Shown: positions 52,669 to 61,913, numbered from the stretch's first letter. The stretch is 64,000 nt of DNA from Pelosinus sp. UFO1 (GCF_000725345.1 NZ_CP008852.1:2261693-2325692), one strand, 5' to 3'. Translations and numbers: made by a program. The notes: generated from the letters alone by a model not told the origin.

Positions 52669-52980
52669 ATGATTATTAAAAATGCTTTAGATCGAATAAA
52701 AGAAATAATACGTGGTTTAAAAACAAAAAAAGTTGAAGAAAGATTACAATCATATGCCACAATCGCGGTAATACTTAGTCGTCTAGAAGATATCAGCAAA
52801 GACCAAAAGATCCCTAATTATGTTATATTTAAACAAGATTTATTATATAGTTGTGAAGCTTTATGCGGTTTAGATGATGTTGATGGTCATTCTGAGGAGC
52901 AACATATAGGTTGGGCGTTATTGGCAGTTGATAAGCTAAAATCTTTTCATTGTTTTAATGTAGATAATCATCATATTTGA
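52669..52980 (+). CDS. Hypothetical helical protein inside the element (103 aa)
   Basis: MIIKNALDRIKEIIRGLKTK, VEERLQSYATIAVILSRLED, YVIFKQDLLYSCEALCGLDD and EEQHIGWALLAVDKLKSFHC. Helical, four cysteines, no known motif. AAAAAGGAGATATAT before ATG is strong. Function unknown. Confidence 0.6.
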   Translation: MIIKNALDRIKEIIRGLKTKKVEERLQSYATIAVILSRLEDISKDQKIPNYVIFKQDLLYSCEALCGLDDVDGHSEEQHIGWALLAVDKLKSFHCFNVDNHHI

Positions 52981-53080
52981 GCTTAAGGATATAGCTAATA
53001 AAGGGAAATGTATGGTCTTAAAGGATTAATGCAGTATTTTATAGAAGTATACATAAAATGAGATAAGGAAGTGTTTAAAA

Positions 53081-53392
53081 ATGTGTACTTCGTGTGATGA
53101 AACTTACAGAATATTTTCTGTTGAACTTATTACGAAAGAGCCTGTTAATACAAATATGGAATTATTTAGAGCGATAGCTCACAGATTATTTCAAAATAAA
53201 GTAATATCAAATATTAATATTGATAATAATAAAGCTTATAATGTTAATGGTAAGCAAATGTTTGGATTTGATCTTCATTTAGGTAATACTAACAATCCTT
53301 TGACTGTGAATCTTGAAAACGTTGAAAAAGCGCTTAATGGTCTTCTCGTTCAGTTTGCAGATTACTCTGAAATGCAAATTAAGCTTAATTAA
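53081..53392 (+). CDS. Hypothetical protein inside the element (103 aa)
   Basis: MCTSCDETYRIFSVELITKE, TNMELFRAIAHRLFQNKVIS, NINIDNNKAYNVNGKQMFGF and a helical end. N-terminal CxxC. Ribosome site ATAAGGAAGTGTTTAAAA. No family recognised. A terminator follows. Confidence 0.6.
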   Translation: MCTSCDETYRIFSVELITKEPVNTNMELFRAIAHRLFQNKVISNINIDNNKAYNVNGKQMFGFDLHLGNTNNPLTVNLENVEKALNGLLVQFADYSEMQIKLN

Positions 53393-53405
53393 ATATTTGT
53401 AAAGT

Positions 53406-53430
53406 TGGCATCCTTCGGGGTGCTTTTTTT
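53406..53430 (+). terminator. Intrinsic terminator
   Basis: GGCATCC-TTC-GGGGTGC then T8, like those at 5697 and 30524. Confidence 0.75.
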
Positions 53431-53461
53431 TATGTCAAAACAGGCGATAAAAAGCAATATT

Positions 53462-53499
53462 AAAAGTCGCCTCGCTCTTATTGAGTGAGGCGACTTTTA
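53462..53499. terminator. Second terminator-like hairpin
   Basis: AAAAGTCGCCTCGCTC pairs with GAGTGAGGCGACTTTT around TTATT (one mismatch-tolerant pair). Confidence 0.75.
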
Positions 53500-53703
53500 A
53501 GTTTTGCTAACAGATTCTCTTATCGTCACATTGGGGCAATAAATAGAAAGATGAAAAGGCTAACAGTGGTAACGGAATTAATTGTTGTTTTTTTATTCTT
53601 TCAGTCTATAAGCAACGGAACACATGTTCTCCAACGAGGAAATAAGGATAGATGAATCGCCATTTCATGTTGATCTAAAATACATTAGGATAAATTAATC
53701 CGA

Positions 53704-53892
53704 TTATCCATGCTGCTTAATAAATGGGATCTCATTAATTTGATGCTCATTCGTTATGGTTTTATAAACAGTTTTAAGACAATCCGTACATACTGCGTTT
53801 TTAATAAGAAAGTTGTTTTTTTGCTCTTCCTCGCAAAATTGTAAAAAACAATATTGTTCATGTCCGCAAATTTCACAAGTCGTATATTTCAT
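53704..53892 (-). CDS. Small zinc-finger protein inside the element (62 aa)
   Basis: MKYTTCEICGHEQYCFLQFC, then EEEQKNNFLIKNAVCTDCLK and TVYKTITNEHQINEIPFIKQ. CxxC-H-C and CxxC pairs suggest two zinc sites. GGGGGATACGAATT before the start. Second zinc protein of the element; function unknown. Confidence 0.55.
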   Translation of the reverse strand: MKYTTCEICGHEQYCFLQFCEEEQKNNFLIKNAVCTDCLKTVYKTITNEHQINEIPFIKQHG

Positions 53893-54191
53893 AATTCGTA
53901 TCCCCCTTTATTTATAGTAGTATACTGGATAAATATGGTTTTTATTCATGCAAGAGACAATAAGGCTTGCTAAGTTCATAACTCAAAATAAAAGCGAAAT
54001 ATTTTCTGAAGTAAATGTTAAATAATTGTTAGTTATTTGATTGTGGTTAAAGGAAAATAACTCCTTTTAGACGAATGTTTAAATAACTAAAAATGTTATT
54101 TTTCTTCTTCCCGAAATGTATTGATATAAATCACATACAAGCTTAATTCCTAATAGATATTATATGATTAGACGAAGTGGGAGGCGTTGGC
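53893..54191. other. Intergenic leader before the Spo0E-like gene
   Basis: No gene seen. The end holds GTGGGAGGCGTTGGC, a good ribosome site. No clear 0A box recognised. Confidence 0.4.
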
Positions 54192-54353
54192 ATGACTGAT
54201 TTAGAAATCAAAGAATTATGGGAAGAAATAGAGCAGTTGCGTAATAAACTCCATGATATTGCTAGCAAAAAAGGAATTAACTCACCAGAAGCGATCCGTG
54301 CGAGTCAATCATTGGACAATAAGATGAATGAATTTTATCGTTTAAAACGTTAA
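54192..54353 (+). CDS. Spo0E-like aspartyl-phosphate phosphatase (53 aa)
   Basis: MTDLEIKELWEEIEQLRNKL, HDIASKKGINSPEAIRASQS, then LDNKMNEFYRLKR. Two helices joined by a loop, with the diagnostic SQSLD motif of Spo0E/YnzD/YisI proteins, in which the Asp attacks the phosphoryl group of Spo0A~P. In Bacillus such proteins delay or block sporulation. It is the last gene of the spoVK element, about 120 bases from the right core, carried by the same DNA that splits a sporulation gene. Family match is strong; effect on Spo0A here is inference. Confidence 0.82.
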   Translation: MTDLEIKELWEEIEQLRNKLHDIASKKGINSPEAIRASQSLDNKMNEFYRLKR

Positions 54354-54404
54354 GTCACTTTTGTGGCTTTTTCTTTTATTCAAAAAAATATCAATATTTT
54401 AGTG

Positions 54405-54435
54405 CTATCCCTCCAATTAGAAGGATAGTTTTTTT
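54405..54435 (+). terminator. Terminator at the element's right border
   Basis: CTATCC pairs with GGATAG across 12 nt, then T7. It ends the Spo0E-like gene before the spoVK 3' part. Confidence 0.6.
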
Positions 54436-54465
54436 ATTGCATAAGCTAAAATTATATTTAATTCT

Positions 54466-54477
54466 ATGTTTTCGTAA
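54466..54477 (+). repeat. Right attachment core of the spoVK element
   Basis: ATGTTTTCGTAA, direct match (11/12) to 50119-50130; followed by the in-frame continuation of spoVK. Confidence 0.8.
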
Positions 54478-54872
54478 AAGCAATGGAAGACCATAAAAAT
54501 GAAATTATTCTAATACTAGCCGGTTATCAAAAAGAAATGGAAAATTTCTTGCAAACAAATCCAGGTCTACGTTCTCGTTTTCCAATCCATATAGATTTTC
54601 CAGACTATAACCAACAAGAATTGTTACATATTGCCGAACAAATTTGTGCAAAACGTCAATATACATTATCTTCTGATACCCAAGTCGCTTTATTAAAGCT
54701 TTTGCTTCAACAAAGTAACAGTGATGAAAACTTTGGCAATGCTCGGACGGTCCGTAATGTGATTGAGCAAGCAATTCGTCATCAAGCCGTACGTCTAATG
54801 GCTAAAGGTAATATTACTAGACAGGAGTTAATACAAATTGAGCCTGATGATTTAAAGGAGGTTAAAGAGTGA
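54474..54872 (+). pseudogene. spoVK: spoVK, 3' part (interrupted gene)
   Basis: Continues SpoVK as VKAMEDHKNEIILILAGYQK (sensor 1 region), then NPGLRSRFPIHIDFPDYNQQ with the arginine finger, and the lid helices GNARTVRNVIEQAIRHQAVR. An internal ATG at 54483 could make 129 residues but has no ribosome site, so it is silent unless the element leaves. It lacks Walker A and B. Its stop overlaps the next gene by 4 bases (GTGA). Confidence 0.92.
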
Positions 54873-55474
54873 GGGATCTTATTGTCGTTGGCCGTCCAAA
54901 TTCAGGAAAAACAATGTTTACGCTCAATTTTGCTTCTTATATCGGTAGTAAATCAGTAGATATAACCTTTCGAAGTTATGATGATTTAATTACTTGTAGG
55001 CATTTTTCAGTTGAAGAAGCAAGGAGAGAATTATGTAGCAATACATTACATAAAACCAAAACGCTGCAATCATTAGTACTTAAGATTGCAATTGGAAAAA
55101 CGGCAGTAAATTTTAGGCTCACTGATACTTGCGGGATTGGTGAAAAAATACATAATGAGGTAGCAGTTCGTCGTGGAATGGCACAGACTCTGAGCTTAAT
55201 GCGATGTGCAGATTTTATTTTGCATATTATTGACTTGTCATATATATCTAAAGAATACCTGAATGGTTCTAGTACTATAGACCATGAAATATACAATTAT
55301 GGTGTCATCCGGAATTCATACATTATTTTGGCCAATAAGACAGATATTCCTTTTGCTAAAGATAATCTTACTAAGCTGTCTTGTATATTTCCTAAAGCTA
55401 CAATTATCCCAATTTCAGCTTTATTAAGTCAGGGATTGAAAGAGGTGAAGAGTTGTGTCGCCCGTAATATTTGA
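54869..55474 (+). CDS. Small GTPase coupled to spoVK
   Basis: A 201-residue P-loop GTPase: G1 VGRPNSGKTMF, G3 DTCGIGEKI, G4 ANKTDIPF. It resembles Era/FeoB-like GTPase domains without extra domains. GTG start overlaps the spoVK stop and AAAGGAGG lies inside spoVK, so its translation depends on spoVK reading. With the element in place, read-through from spoVK is blocked by terminators at both borders, so this downstream gene may also be affected. Function unknown; a sporulation role is inference. Confidence 0.75.
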   Translation: MRDLIVVGRPNSGKTMFTLNFASYIGSKSVDITFRSYDDLITCRHFSVEEARRELCSNTLHKTKTLQSLVLKIAIGKTAVNFRLTDTCGIGEKIHNEVAVRRGMAQTLSLMRCADFILHIIDLSYISKEYLNGSSTIDHEIYNYGVIRNSYIILANKTDIPFAKDNLTKLSCIFPKATIIPISALLSQGLKEVKSCVARNI

Positions 55475-56033
55475 ATTCATCGGCACAACTTTCTCTGTAA
55501 TATTTTGTGCCATTGCAATCAAACTGGCCGATGATTTTTTGGACCAAGAGATTGACACAAATTACAATTTTGCAAAAGATATTGGGAAAGGGACCATGAT
55601 ATATAGCATGCTATTCATGGCCTGTGCAGTCTGCTTAAATGTCTCAGTAAGTACTTCTTTATTTTTTGCCAGTTATATCATTGGCATGTTTCATGATTTA
55701 AAACAGCAATTTCCCAGCCACCTCAGTGGCATGCAAGAATCGATTTTAGTATTTATAATAGGAACTTTCTTTTGGGGTTGGAAGGCCATGGTATTTTCAG
55801 TTTTATTCATTTTATCAATCCAATTATTTGATGATTATATAGATGTCCATATTGATCAGTTGTCTGGACATCGTAATTGGGCCCATCGCCTAGGGAATGT
55901 GGAATGTTTCCTGTTATTTGTAGTAAGCATACTTGCATCTTGGTGGGTTGGCGAACAGATGTTCCCTCCTGTGTTTTGGGGTACAGTTATCTTTTATGGT
56001 ACCGTTTGGTGCTATCAGAGGGGGAGGGCATAA
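55455..56033 (+). CDS. Polytopic membrane protein with two DDxxD-like motifs
   Basis: A 192-residue protein with about six helices. KLADDFLDQEIDTNY near residue 25 and QLFDDYIDVHIDQLSGH near 125 both resemble the Asp-rich motifs of UbiA-type prenyltransferases, but the protein is only two thirds of that length. It overlaps the GTPase gene by 20 bases with a GTG start. Probably a conserved member of the spoVK operon in this group; activity is a guess. Confidence 0.6.
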   Translation: MSPVIFEFIGTTFSVIFCAIAIKLADDFLDQEIDTNYNFAKDIGKGTMIYSMLFMACAVCLNVSVSTSLFFASYIIGMFHDLKQQFPSHLSGMQESILVFIIGTFFWGWKAMVFSVLFILSIQLFDDYIDVHIDQLSGHRNWAHRLGNVECFLLFVVSILASWWVGEQMFPPVFWGTVIFYGTVWCYQRGRA

Positions 56034-56288
56034 GTGTTACTACTATTGATAGTAGTCGTTAGTGCATTATTAGTAGGGTACGTTTGGGGTAAACATGACA
56101 AAGTTATCCACCAAACAAAGCAATTAGAGGTAAGTATACCTATATTGTTAAGGCAGCAATCCCTAGAGCGGGGATATTGTCTGTTGTGTAATGGATCTAA
56201 AAAAAATAAACTTAGACGAAAATTAAGGAACCAATACAAAATGAAATTAGTTTGTTTAAGAGTGAGCAATAAAAAGAGGAATTTTTGA
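56034..56288 (+). CDS. Small membrane-anchored basic protein
   Basis: An 84-residue product starting with a helix (MLLLLIVVVSALLVGYVWG) then HDKVIHQTKQLEVSIPILLR, a single CLLC pair and a very basic end. GTG start directly follows the stop of the previous gene, so it belongs to the same operon. No family recognised. Confidence 0.5.
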   Translation: MLLLLIVVVSALLVGYVWGKHDKVIHQTKQLEVSIPILLRQQSLERGYCLLCNGSKKNKLRRKLRNQYKMKLVCLRVSNKKRNF

Positions 56289-56445
56289 TTGGACATATAA
56301 TCTAATCTGTAGGTGTTTTCTAACATCATACAATAAGTTTCTATAAATCTATGTTATAGTATTAGAATAGCTTTATGAGTAAATTCTTGTAAGGTATTTA
56401 CTCTTCTTGTAGCAGATACAGTAGTTGAAATGGAGTTATGAACAG

Positions 56446-57810
56446 ATGAACTTTTTAGTTAACAAACGTACGCGAAATATTGCACTCTTCCTCGGTATCA
56501 TTACCTTATTTAGTTCAACAGGATTCCTTGCTGCTAATGCGGCATTTACGATATCGGATAAAATATATGATGGCATTTTAGTTGGTGATCTTCCAGTAGG
56601 GGGACTATCCATTGAAGAAGCAAAAAAAAAAATTAAGGAAAATTTCAAGAAACAAATTACCGCCCCTCCGATTTATTTAACGTATAAAACAAAAAGGTGG
56701 CCTATCGAGGCTAAAGATATTGATTTAGACATTGATGCGGAGAAGCTTGCTCAGCAAGCTTATAATGTTGGCCGGGTGGGAAATATAATGAATCGTGTGC
56801 AAGAAAGATATTGTACAATTCATTATGGGAATACCATACCTTTGGCATTACAATATAATCAAGCGAAATTACAGGATGTTGCAAAAAGTATTGCCGATGC
56901 TGTATACAGTAATCCGCAAAGCTCTTCACTGTTATATCAAAATTCCAAGATTAGTATTCTTCCTGAAAGAACTGGTTATAATGTTGATTTAGAAAAAACG
57001 TTAGCTGCTTTAAGCACAGTATTAAATACTAAAATTCCTGCTACACTTGAACTGGTAGTTAACGAGCTACCACCTTCCGTTTTATCGCAAGATTTATCTG
57101 GAATTGATAGTTTACTATCCGTATATACTACTCAGTTTGATTCACATAATGAAAATCGATCGAAAAACATTACCATAGCTACTAAGAATATTAATAATAT
57201 CTTAGTAAGACCTGGCGAAACATTCTCCTTTAATCAGTATGTGGGGGAACGCCTTTCGGAATATGGTTATCAAGAAGCTCCTGTATTCATTGATGGTAAG
57301 CTAGTACTGGATTGGGGTGGAGGGGTCTGTCAAGTAAGTAGTACTCTATATAATGCAGCATTGCTGGCTGATATGGGTATTGAAGAACGTACGTCACATT
57401 TTCATCCTCCAAGTTATGTTCCTTTAGGGCGGGATGCTGCTGTTGCGGACAATCTTCTAGACTTTAAATTTAAAAATACTAGTAGCAATAATATTTATAT
57501 TTCAAGTGAAGCTTCTAATAATGAGATAACCATTTATATCTTTGGTAAAAGTAATCCTGCCCTTACAGGTATTCGGATTGTTGGGGCTAATCAAAAGGTT
57601 ATAGAACCTACTACTGCGTTTAAAGAAGACCCTAACCTTGAGTTGGGAAAACAAGTGGTAGAATACGAGGGGCAGAAGGGGTTTGAAGTCACAACTTACA
57701 GAGTTAAAATTGCCAATGGACAAGAAAGTAAGCAAGAGTTTTTGGCGTATGATGAATTTCAAGCAGAAGATAAAATAATACGAATCGGTACTAAGATATT
57801 ATCAAAATAA
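56446..57810 (+). CDS. VanW-family protein with peptidoglycan-binding-like domains
   Basis: About 454 residues: an N-terminal membrane anchor (IALFLGIITLFSSTGFLAAN), a YoaR/PG_binding_4-like repeat (VGDLPVGGLSIEEAKKKIKE), a VanW domain (PGETFSFNQYVGERLSEYGY, DWGGGVCQVSSTLYNAALLA) and a C-terminal G5-like end. Acts outside the inner membrane, probably on cell wall; exact role unknown. ATG 56446 preferred because GGAG lies at good distance. Terminator at 57827. Confidence 0.85.
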   Translation: MNFLVNKRTRNIALFLGIITLFSSTGFLAANAAFTISDKIYDGILVGDLPVGGLSIEEAKKKIKENFKKQITAPPIYLTYKTKRWPIEAKDIDLDIDAEKLAQQAYNVGRVGNIMNRVQERYCTIHYGNTIPLALQYNQAKLQDVAKSIADAVYSNPQSSSLLYQNSKISILPERTGYNVDLEKTLAALSTVLNTKIPATLELVVNELPPSVLSQDLSGIDSLLSVYTTQFDSHNENRSKNITIATKNINNILVRPGETFSFNQYVGERLSEYGYQEAPVFIDGKLVLDWGGGVCQVSSTLYNAALLADMGIEERTSHFHPPSYVPLGRDAAVADNLLDFKFKNTSSNNIYISSEASNNEITIYIFGKSNPALTGIRIVGANQKVIEPTTAFKEDPNLELGKQVVEYEGQKGFEVTTYRVKIANGQESKQEFLAYDEFQAEDKIIRIGTKILSK

Positions 57811-57826
57811 GGCAATAAGTAATTAT

Positions 57827-57870
57827 AAAATATGCCTTCCAGTAATTGAATGGGAGGCATATTTTATTTT
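57827..57870 (+). terminator. Terminator after the VanW gene
   Basis: AAAATATGCCTTCC pairs with GGGAGGCATATTTT, then ATTTTA. Confidence 0.8.
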
Positions 57871-58058
57871 AGTTATTTATTAATAAAATCTGCATAAGTA
57901 TAGAGGGGCTTATTAATAATAAAATAGCTAGATAAAGAATTTTCTTTTACTACTTGTCTGTAACAATATGTAGTATAATCTATATTGTCTTATAAATAGT
58001 GGTAATCATTTATGCTGTTTGCCTATTTACAAGATTTAATGATTGGAGTGTGATATAT

Positions 58059-59858
58059 TTGTCAAAAATATATGGGGAAATTGCTGGAATACGCAAAAGT
58101 ATCTTAAATAGGTTAGAAGAGTTATATGAATTTACCATCCCATTTGGACAGGTTATAACATCTGAACTCGCGCAACAAATGGTTAATCTTACAACAGACC
58201 TAAATCGTGAAATTGCTATATATATTAGTAGGCGTGGGCAAATCACTTGTGTAGCAGTTGGTGATATATATACTGTCGTACTACCTGAAATCGACGGGCG
58301 TCGCTCGAGCAACCGTTTGAGTGGTATTCGCTGTATTCATACTCATCCTAGTGGAGATACAGAACTAAGTGGAGTTGATGTAGCTTCTTTAAAAGAAATG
58401 CGTTTTGATTTAATGGCAGCACTTGGCAATAAAGACGGGGTTATTCAAGTTGGATTTGGTATTATTACTAATATAGAGAAGGACAACTTTAATACCCAAA
58501 CAGTTGGTCCGTTGTCTTTAGAAGAATTTATTGAACTTGATATCACTTATTTGACGGCGCAGATTGAACGGCAATTAGACTTAAATACGAAAACATCTGC
58601 CATAGAAGAAACCGAAAGAGCTATATTAGTCGGTTTAGAGAAACAAGGAAAATGGGCGATTGTTGATTCGCTGAAAGAATTAGCTCAACTAGCGGAGACG
58701 GCTGGTGCTGAAGTATTAGGCATGACATGGCAAAAAAGGGAGCGCCCAGATTCGGCCTTGTTTATTGGACGTGGTAAAGTTCAAGAGTTAAGTTTGTTGC
58801 GTCAAGAGAAAAATGCGAATCTTATCATCTTTGATGATGAGTTATCACCCGCACAACAACGCAATCTGGAAAAAGCATTAGGTATTAAAGTTTTGGATCG
58901 TACAGCATTGATTTTAGATATCTTTGCCCAACGTGCCCGTTCTCATGAGGGAAAACTGCAAGTTGAGTTAGCCCAACTACGTTATAATTTGCCAAGGTTG
59001 GGCGGGCAAGGATTGGTATTATCTCGGCTTGGTGGTGGAATTGGCACTCGAGGTCCTGGGGAAACCAAACTAGAAGTAGATAGACGGAGAATACGTGATC
59101 GGGTTAGCGATATTACACAACAAATTGAGCAGATAAAAAAACAACGCAATTTGCATCGCAAACGTCGAGAGAATACGCGTATTCCAACAGTAGCCTTAGT
59201 TGGTTATACGAATGCAGGAAAATCTACTTTACTTAATACTCTAACAGCGTCTGATGTTTTAGCTGAAGACAAATTGTTTGCAACGCTTGACCCAACGACT
59301 AGACATATTACTTTACCTAATGGCCAACAAGCATTATTAACGGATACAGTAGGCTTTATTCAAAAACTCCCGCATCAGTTAATTGCCGCTTTTCGTGCAA
59401 CATTAGAAGAAGTGATACAAGCAGATATACTGTTACATGTAATTGATGCCAGTCATCCTCAATATCAAGAACAAAGTCATGCAGTATACCAAGTGCTGCG
59501 TGAATTAAAAGTAGATACGAAACAATTAATTACTGTCTTTAATAAAGGGGACAAATTAGAGGATCCTAGTATGAAGGATCAGTTATTAAAAAAAGAAAAT
59601 AGTGTTATAATTTCTGCACTATCAGGAACAGGCACTAATACTTTATTATTATTAATTGAAAATTTTATAAAGGAACAAACAGTCGAAATGCATTTACTTA
59701 TACCATATAACGATAGTGGTGTAATAGCAAAATTATATGATATAGCAAACGTCCACTCGACTGAATATCGTGAAGATGGAATTTATGTAGTTATTTCATT
59801 GCCACCTGATCAAATCAGTTATTTTAGTACATACGCAATAGGAGCAGAATTATCATGA
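58059..59858 (+). CDS. hflX: GTPase HflX with an N-terminal JAMM-like domain
   Basis: A 599-residue ribosome-binding GTPase that splits stalled ribosomes. The C-terminal two thirds are standard Hfl[38 protein letters not shown]1 [19 protein letters not shown] and NKGD. The first 190 residues are extra and include [16 protein letters not shown], where H94, H96, S104 and D107 fit the JAMM metalloprotease motif HxH-x7-S-x2-D (as in RadC/Mov34). TTG at 58059 after GGAGTGTGATATAT is the likely start. It overlaps the next gene by 4 bases. Confidence 0.88.
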   Translation: MSKIYGEIAGIRKSILNRLEELYEFTIPFGQVITSELAQQMVNLTTDLNREIAIYISRRGQITCVAVGDIYTVVLPEIDGRRSSNRLSGIRCIHTHPSGDTELSGVDVASLKEMRFDLMAALGNKDGVIQVGFGIITNIEKDNFNTQTVGPLSLEEFIELDITYLTAQIERQLDLNTKTSAIEETERAILVGLEKQGKWAIVDSLKELAQLAETAGAEVLGMTWQKRERPDSALFIGRGKVQELSLLRQEKNANLIIFDDELSPAQQRNLEKALGIKVLDRTALILDIFAQRARSHEGKLQVELAQLRYNLPRLGGQGLVLSRLGGGIGTRGPGETKLEVDRRRIRDRVSDITQQIEQIKKQRNLHRKRRENTRIPTVALVGYTNAGKSTLLNTLTASDVLAEDKLFATLDPTTRHITLPNGQQALLTDTVGFIQKLPHQLIAAFRATLEEVIQADILLHVIDASHPQYQEQSHAVYQVLRELKVDTKQLITVFNKGDKLEDPSMKDQLLKKENSVIISALSGTGTNTLLLLIENFIKEQTVEMHLLIPYNDSGVIAKLYDIANVHSTEYREDGIYVVISLPPDQISYFSTYAIGAELS

Positions 59859-61096
59859 CAACTTTTTCAGAAGAAATCTTAGCTATACGTAAAAAAGCAT
59901 TGGAACAAACATCATCCTTATTTTCCATTGTTGATGAAATTTCCGAAAAGAACACGAGTAAGGTTTTAGAAATATTTCGTAAACACAAATTATCTGACTA
60001 TCATTTCCGTACTACATCAGGATACGCCTATAATGATGCAGGAAGAGAAAAGCTGGAAGATATTTGGGCAGATATTTGTGGTGCAGAAAAAGCGCTAGTA
60101 CGCACCCAGTTTGTATCGGGCACTCACGCTTTAGCGACGGTACTATTTGGCATATTACGCCCTGGCCAAGAACTTTTATCAGTAACAGGGGCACCTTATG
60201 ACACGATGCAAACAGTAATTGGCCATACGTGCTCCTCACCGGGTTCACTGAAAGAATTTGGAGTCAGTTATTCTGAGCTTCCCATGATAGATAGTGGGGT
60301 AGATATGGATAACATCGCTACTGCAATTAAACCTAATACAAAAATGGTTTTAATCCAGCGTTCAAGAGGCTATAGTATGCGCGCCCCGCTGACAATTGAC
60401 GAAATTAGTCAGTTATGTGCTCATATAAAGAAAATAAAGCCAGATTGTATTTGTTTTGTAGATAATTGTTATGGTGAATTTGTTGATACTCTGGAACCGA
60501 CAGCTGTTGGCGCAGACATTATGGCTGGATCGCTTATAAAAAACCCTGGTGGAGGTATTGCTCCAACAGGTGGGTATATAGCTGGGAAAAAAGAATTAGT
60601 CGAACAAACGGCTTATCGCATGACGGCACCAGGTATTGGTAGTGAGTTAGGGGCATCCCTTGTTGATAATCGACTTTTATTTCAAGGTATATTTATGGCG
60701 CCTCATACCACAGCCCAAGCAGTAAAGGGGGCTATATTTGCTTCTATCTTTTTCTCTTTATTAGGTTACAATACATTACCATTACCCGAAGAAAGACGTA
60801 GTGATATCATTCAAGCAATCCAACTTGATTCACCCGAAAAACTGGTAGCATTTTGCCAAGGCATACAGAAATATTCACCAGTAGATGCTCATGTACGTCC
60901 GGAGCCAAGTGCTATGCCAGGGTATCAGGATGCGGTCATTATGGCTGCAGGTACCTTTGTTCAAGGCGCATCTATTGAGTTAAGTGCCGATGGACCTCTA
61001 CGGTCACCGTATATAGTATATTTACAAGGTGGCCTCACTGTTGAGCATGCTATAATTGGAATTATGGGAGCAGCAGCTGAAATTTTTAAATTATAG
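59855..61096 (+). CDS. Methionine gamma-lyase-family PLP protein (YnbB-like)
   Basis: A 413-residue fold-type I pyridoxal-phosphate protein, annotated elsewhere as aluminium-resistance or Ynb[61 protein letters not shown] and the Lys in [20 protein letters not shown] are characteristic. Enzymatic role is not settled. ATGA overlap with hflX; the hflX-ynbB order is also found in Bacillus. Terminator at 61136. Confidence 0.87.
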   Translation: MTTFSEEILAIRKKALEQTSSLFSIVDEISEKNTSKVLEIFRKHKLSDYHFRTTSGYAYNDAGREKLEDIWADICGAEKALVRTQFVSGTHALATVLFGILRPGQELLSVTGAPYDTMQTVIGHTCSSPGSLKEFGVSYSELPMIDSGVDMDNIATAIKPNTKMVLIQRSRGYSMRAPLTIDEISQLCAHIKKIKPDCICFVDNCYGEFVDTLEPTAVGADIMAGSLIKNPGGGIAPTGGYIAGKKELVEQTAYRMTAPGIGSELGASLVDNRLLFQGIFMAPHTTAQAVKGAIFASIFFSLLGYNTLPLPEERRSDIIQAIQLDSPEKLVAFCQGIQKYSPVDAHVRPEPSAMPGYQDAVIMAAGTFVQGASIELSADGPLRSPYIVYLQGGLTVEHAIIGIMGAAAEIFKL

Positions 61097-61135
61097 TACA
61101 AGAAAGAAGTTTTTGTGATAAATGCAAATTAGCAT

Positions 61136-61175
61136 AAAAGGCAACCATCTTATTATTAAGGATGGTTGCCTTTTA
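61136..61175. terminator. Bidirectional terminator between ynbB-like gene and lexA
   Basis: AAAAGGCAACCATC pairs with GATGGTTGCCTTTT; lies between convergent genes. Confidence 0.85.
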
Positions 61176-61204
61176 ATTTCCTGCATAAATGATTGAGTAA
61201 AATA

Positions 61205-61825
61205 TTATATGCTCCGAAATACTCCGATAACTTTTCCCAAAATTGAGACATTACGCGAGTAAATAGGAGACATGCTATCATTTTCAGGTTGCAAACGTAT
61301 ATAATCTTTTTCTTTAAAAAAACGTTTTACAGTTGCTTCCTCATCGTCAAGTAAAGCGACTACAATATCATTATTATTAGCAGTTTTCTGTTTATTAACT
61401 AACACATAATCTCCATCCAGGATGCCTGCATTAATCATACTAGTTCCTTGCACTACGAGCATAAATACATCTTCATTATTTCCGATTAGAGCCTTTGGTA
61501 AGGCGTAGGTTTCTTCGATGTTTTCAACTGCCAATATCGGCTGACCAGCAGTAACGCGGCCAACTAATGGCACAGAAGTAAATACGTCCTGCCTCCAGGG
61601 AATGGTGCCTAATATTTCAATGGCGCGTGGTTTCGTGGGATCACGACGAATAAACCCCATTTCTTCAATTTTAGCTAGATGGCTATGTACTGTTGAACTA
61701 GAACTTAAACCAACGGCTTTACCTATTTCTCTTACGGATGGGGGGTAACCCTTGCTATGCAATGTATCCTTAATATAGGCTAAAATTTGATTTTGCCTAG
61801 TTGTTAATCTATCCTCATTATCCAT
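61205..61825 (-). CDS. lexA: SOS repressor LexA
   Basis: A 206-residue repressor: N-terminal winged helix ([20 protein letters not shown]), cleavage site Ala-Gly in GRVTAGQ, catalytic Ser129 in [10 protein letters not shown] and Lys167 in EATVKRFF. RecA filaments trigger self-cleavage, releasing SOS genes. Three LexA boxes lie between it and the divergent yneA-like gene, so it is expected to control both. TAGGAGATGAAACT before the start. Confidence 0.95.
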   Translation of the reverse strand: MDNEDRLTTRQNQILAYIKDTLHSKGYPPSVREIGKAVGLSSSSTVHSHLAKIEEMGFIRRDPTKPRAIEILGTIPWRQDVFTSVPLVGRVTAGQPILAVENIEETYALPKALIGNNEDVFMLVVQGTSMINAGILDGDYVLVNKQKTANNNDIVVALLDDEEATVKRFFKEKDYIRLQPENDSMSPIYSRNVSILGKVIGVFRSI

Positions 61826-61860
61826 AGTTTCATCTCCTAAAAATATTCGTTTTTAACGAT

Positions 61861-61908
61861 TATAGTAATAATTATAATAATATTATCATTATAACAATTA
61901 TTACTATA
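61861..61908. repeat. AT-rich inverted repeat in the lexA leader
   Basis: TATAGTAATAATT and AATTATTACTATA, perfect 13-bp arms 22 nt apart, 35 bases before the lexA start codon. Could form a cruciform or an mRNA leader hairpin. Confidence 0.55.
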
Positions 61909-61913
61909 ATCCG

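Larger units (their letters stand above)
50127..54473. mobile_element. spoVK-intervening element, skin-like (4,347 bp)
   Basis: Bounded by the direct cores at 50119 and 54466. It carries a large serine recombinase reading inward from the left end, a 57-residue gene just behind it, four other small genes, a Spo0E-like gene near the right end, and terminators at both borders. The 4,347 bp are divisible by three but contain stops. TGCATAAG occurs just inside both ends (50132, 54438). The organisation resembles sporulation-time excised elements (sigK skin, SPbeta in spsM), but excision here is inferred. Confidence 0.88.
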
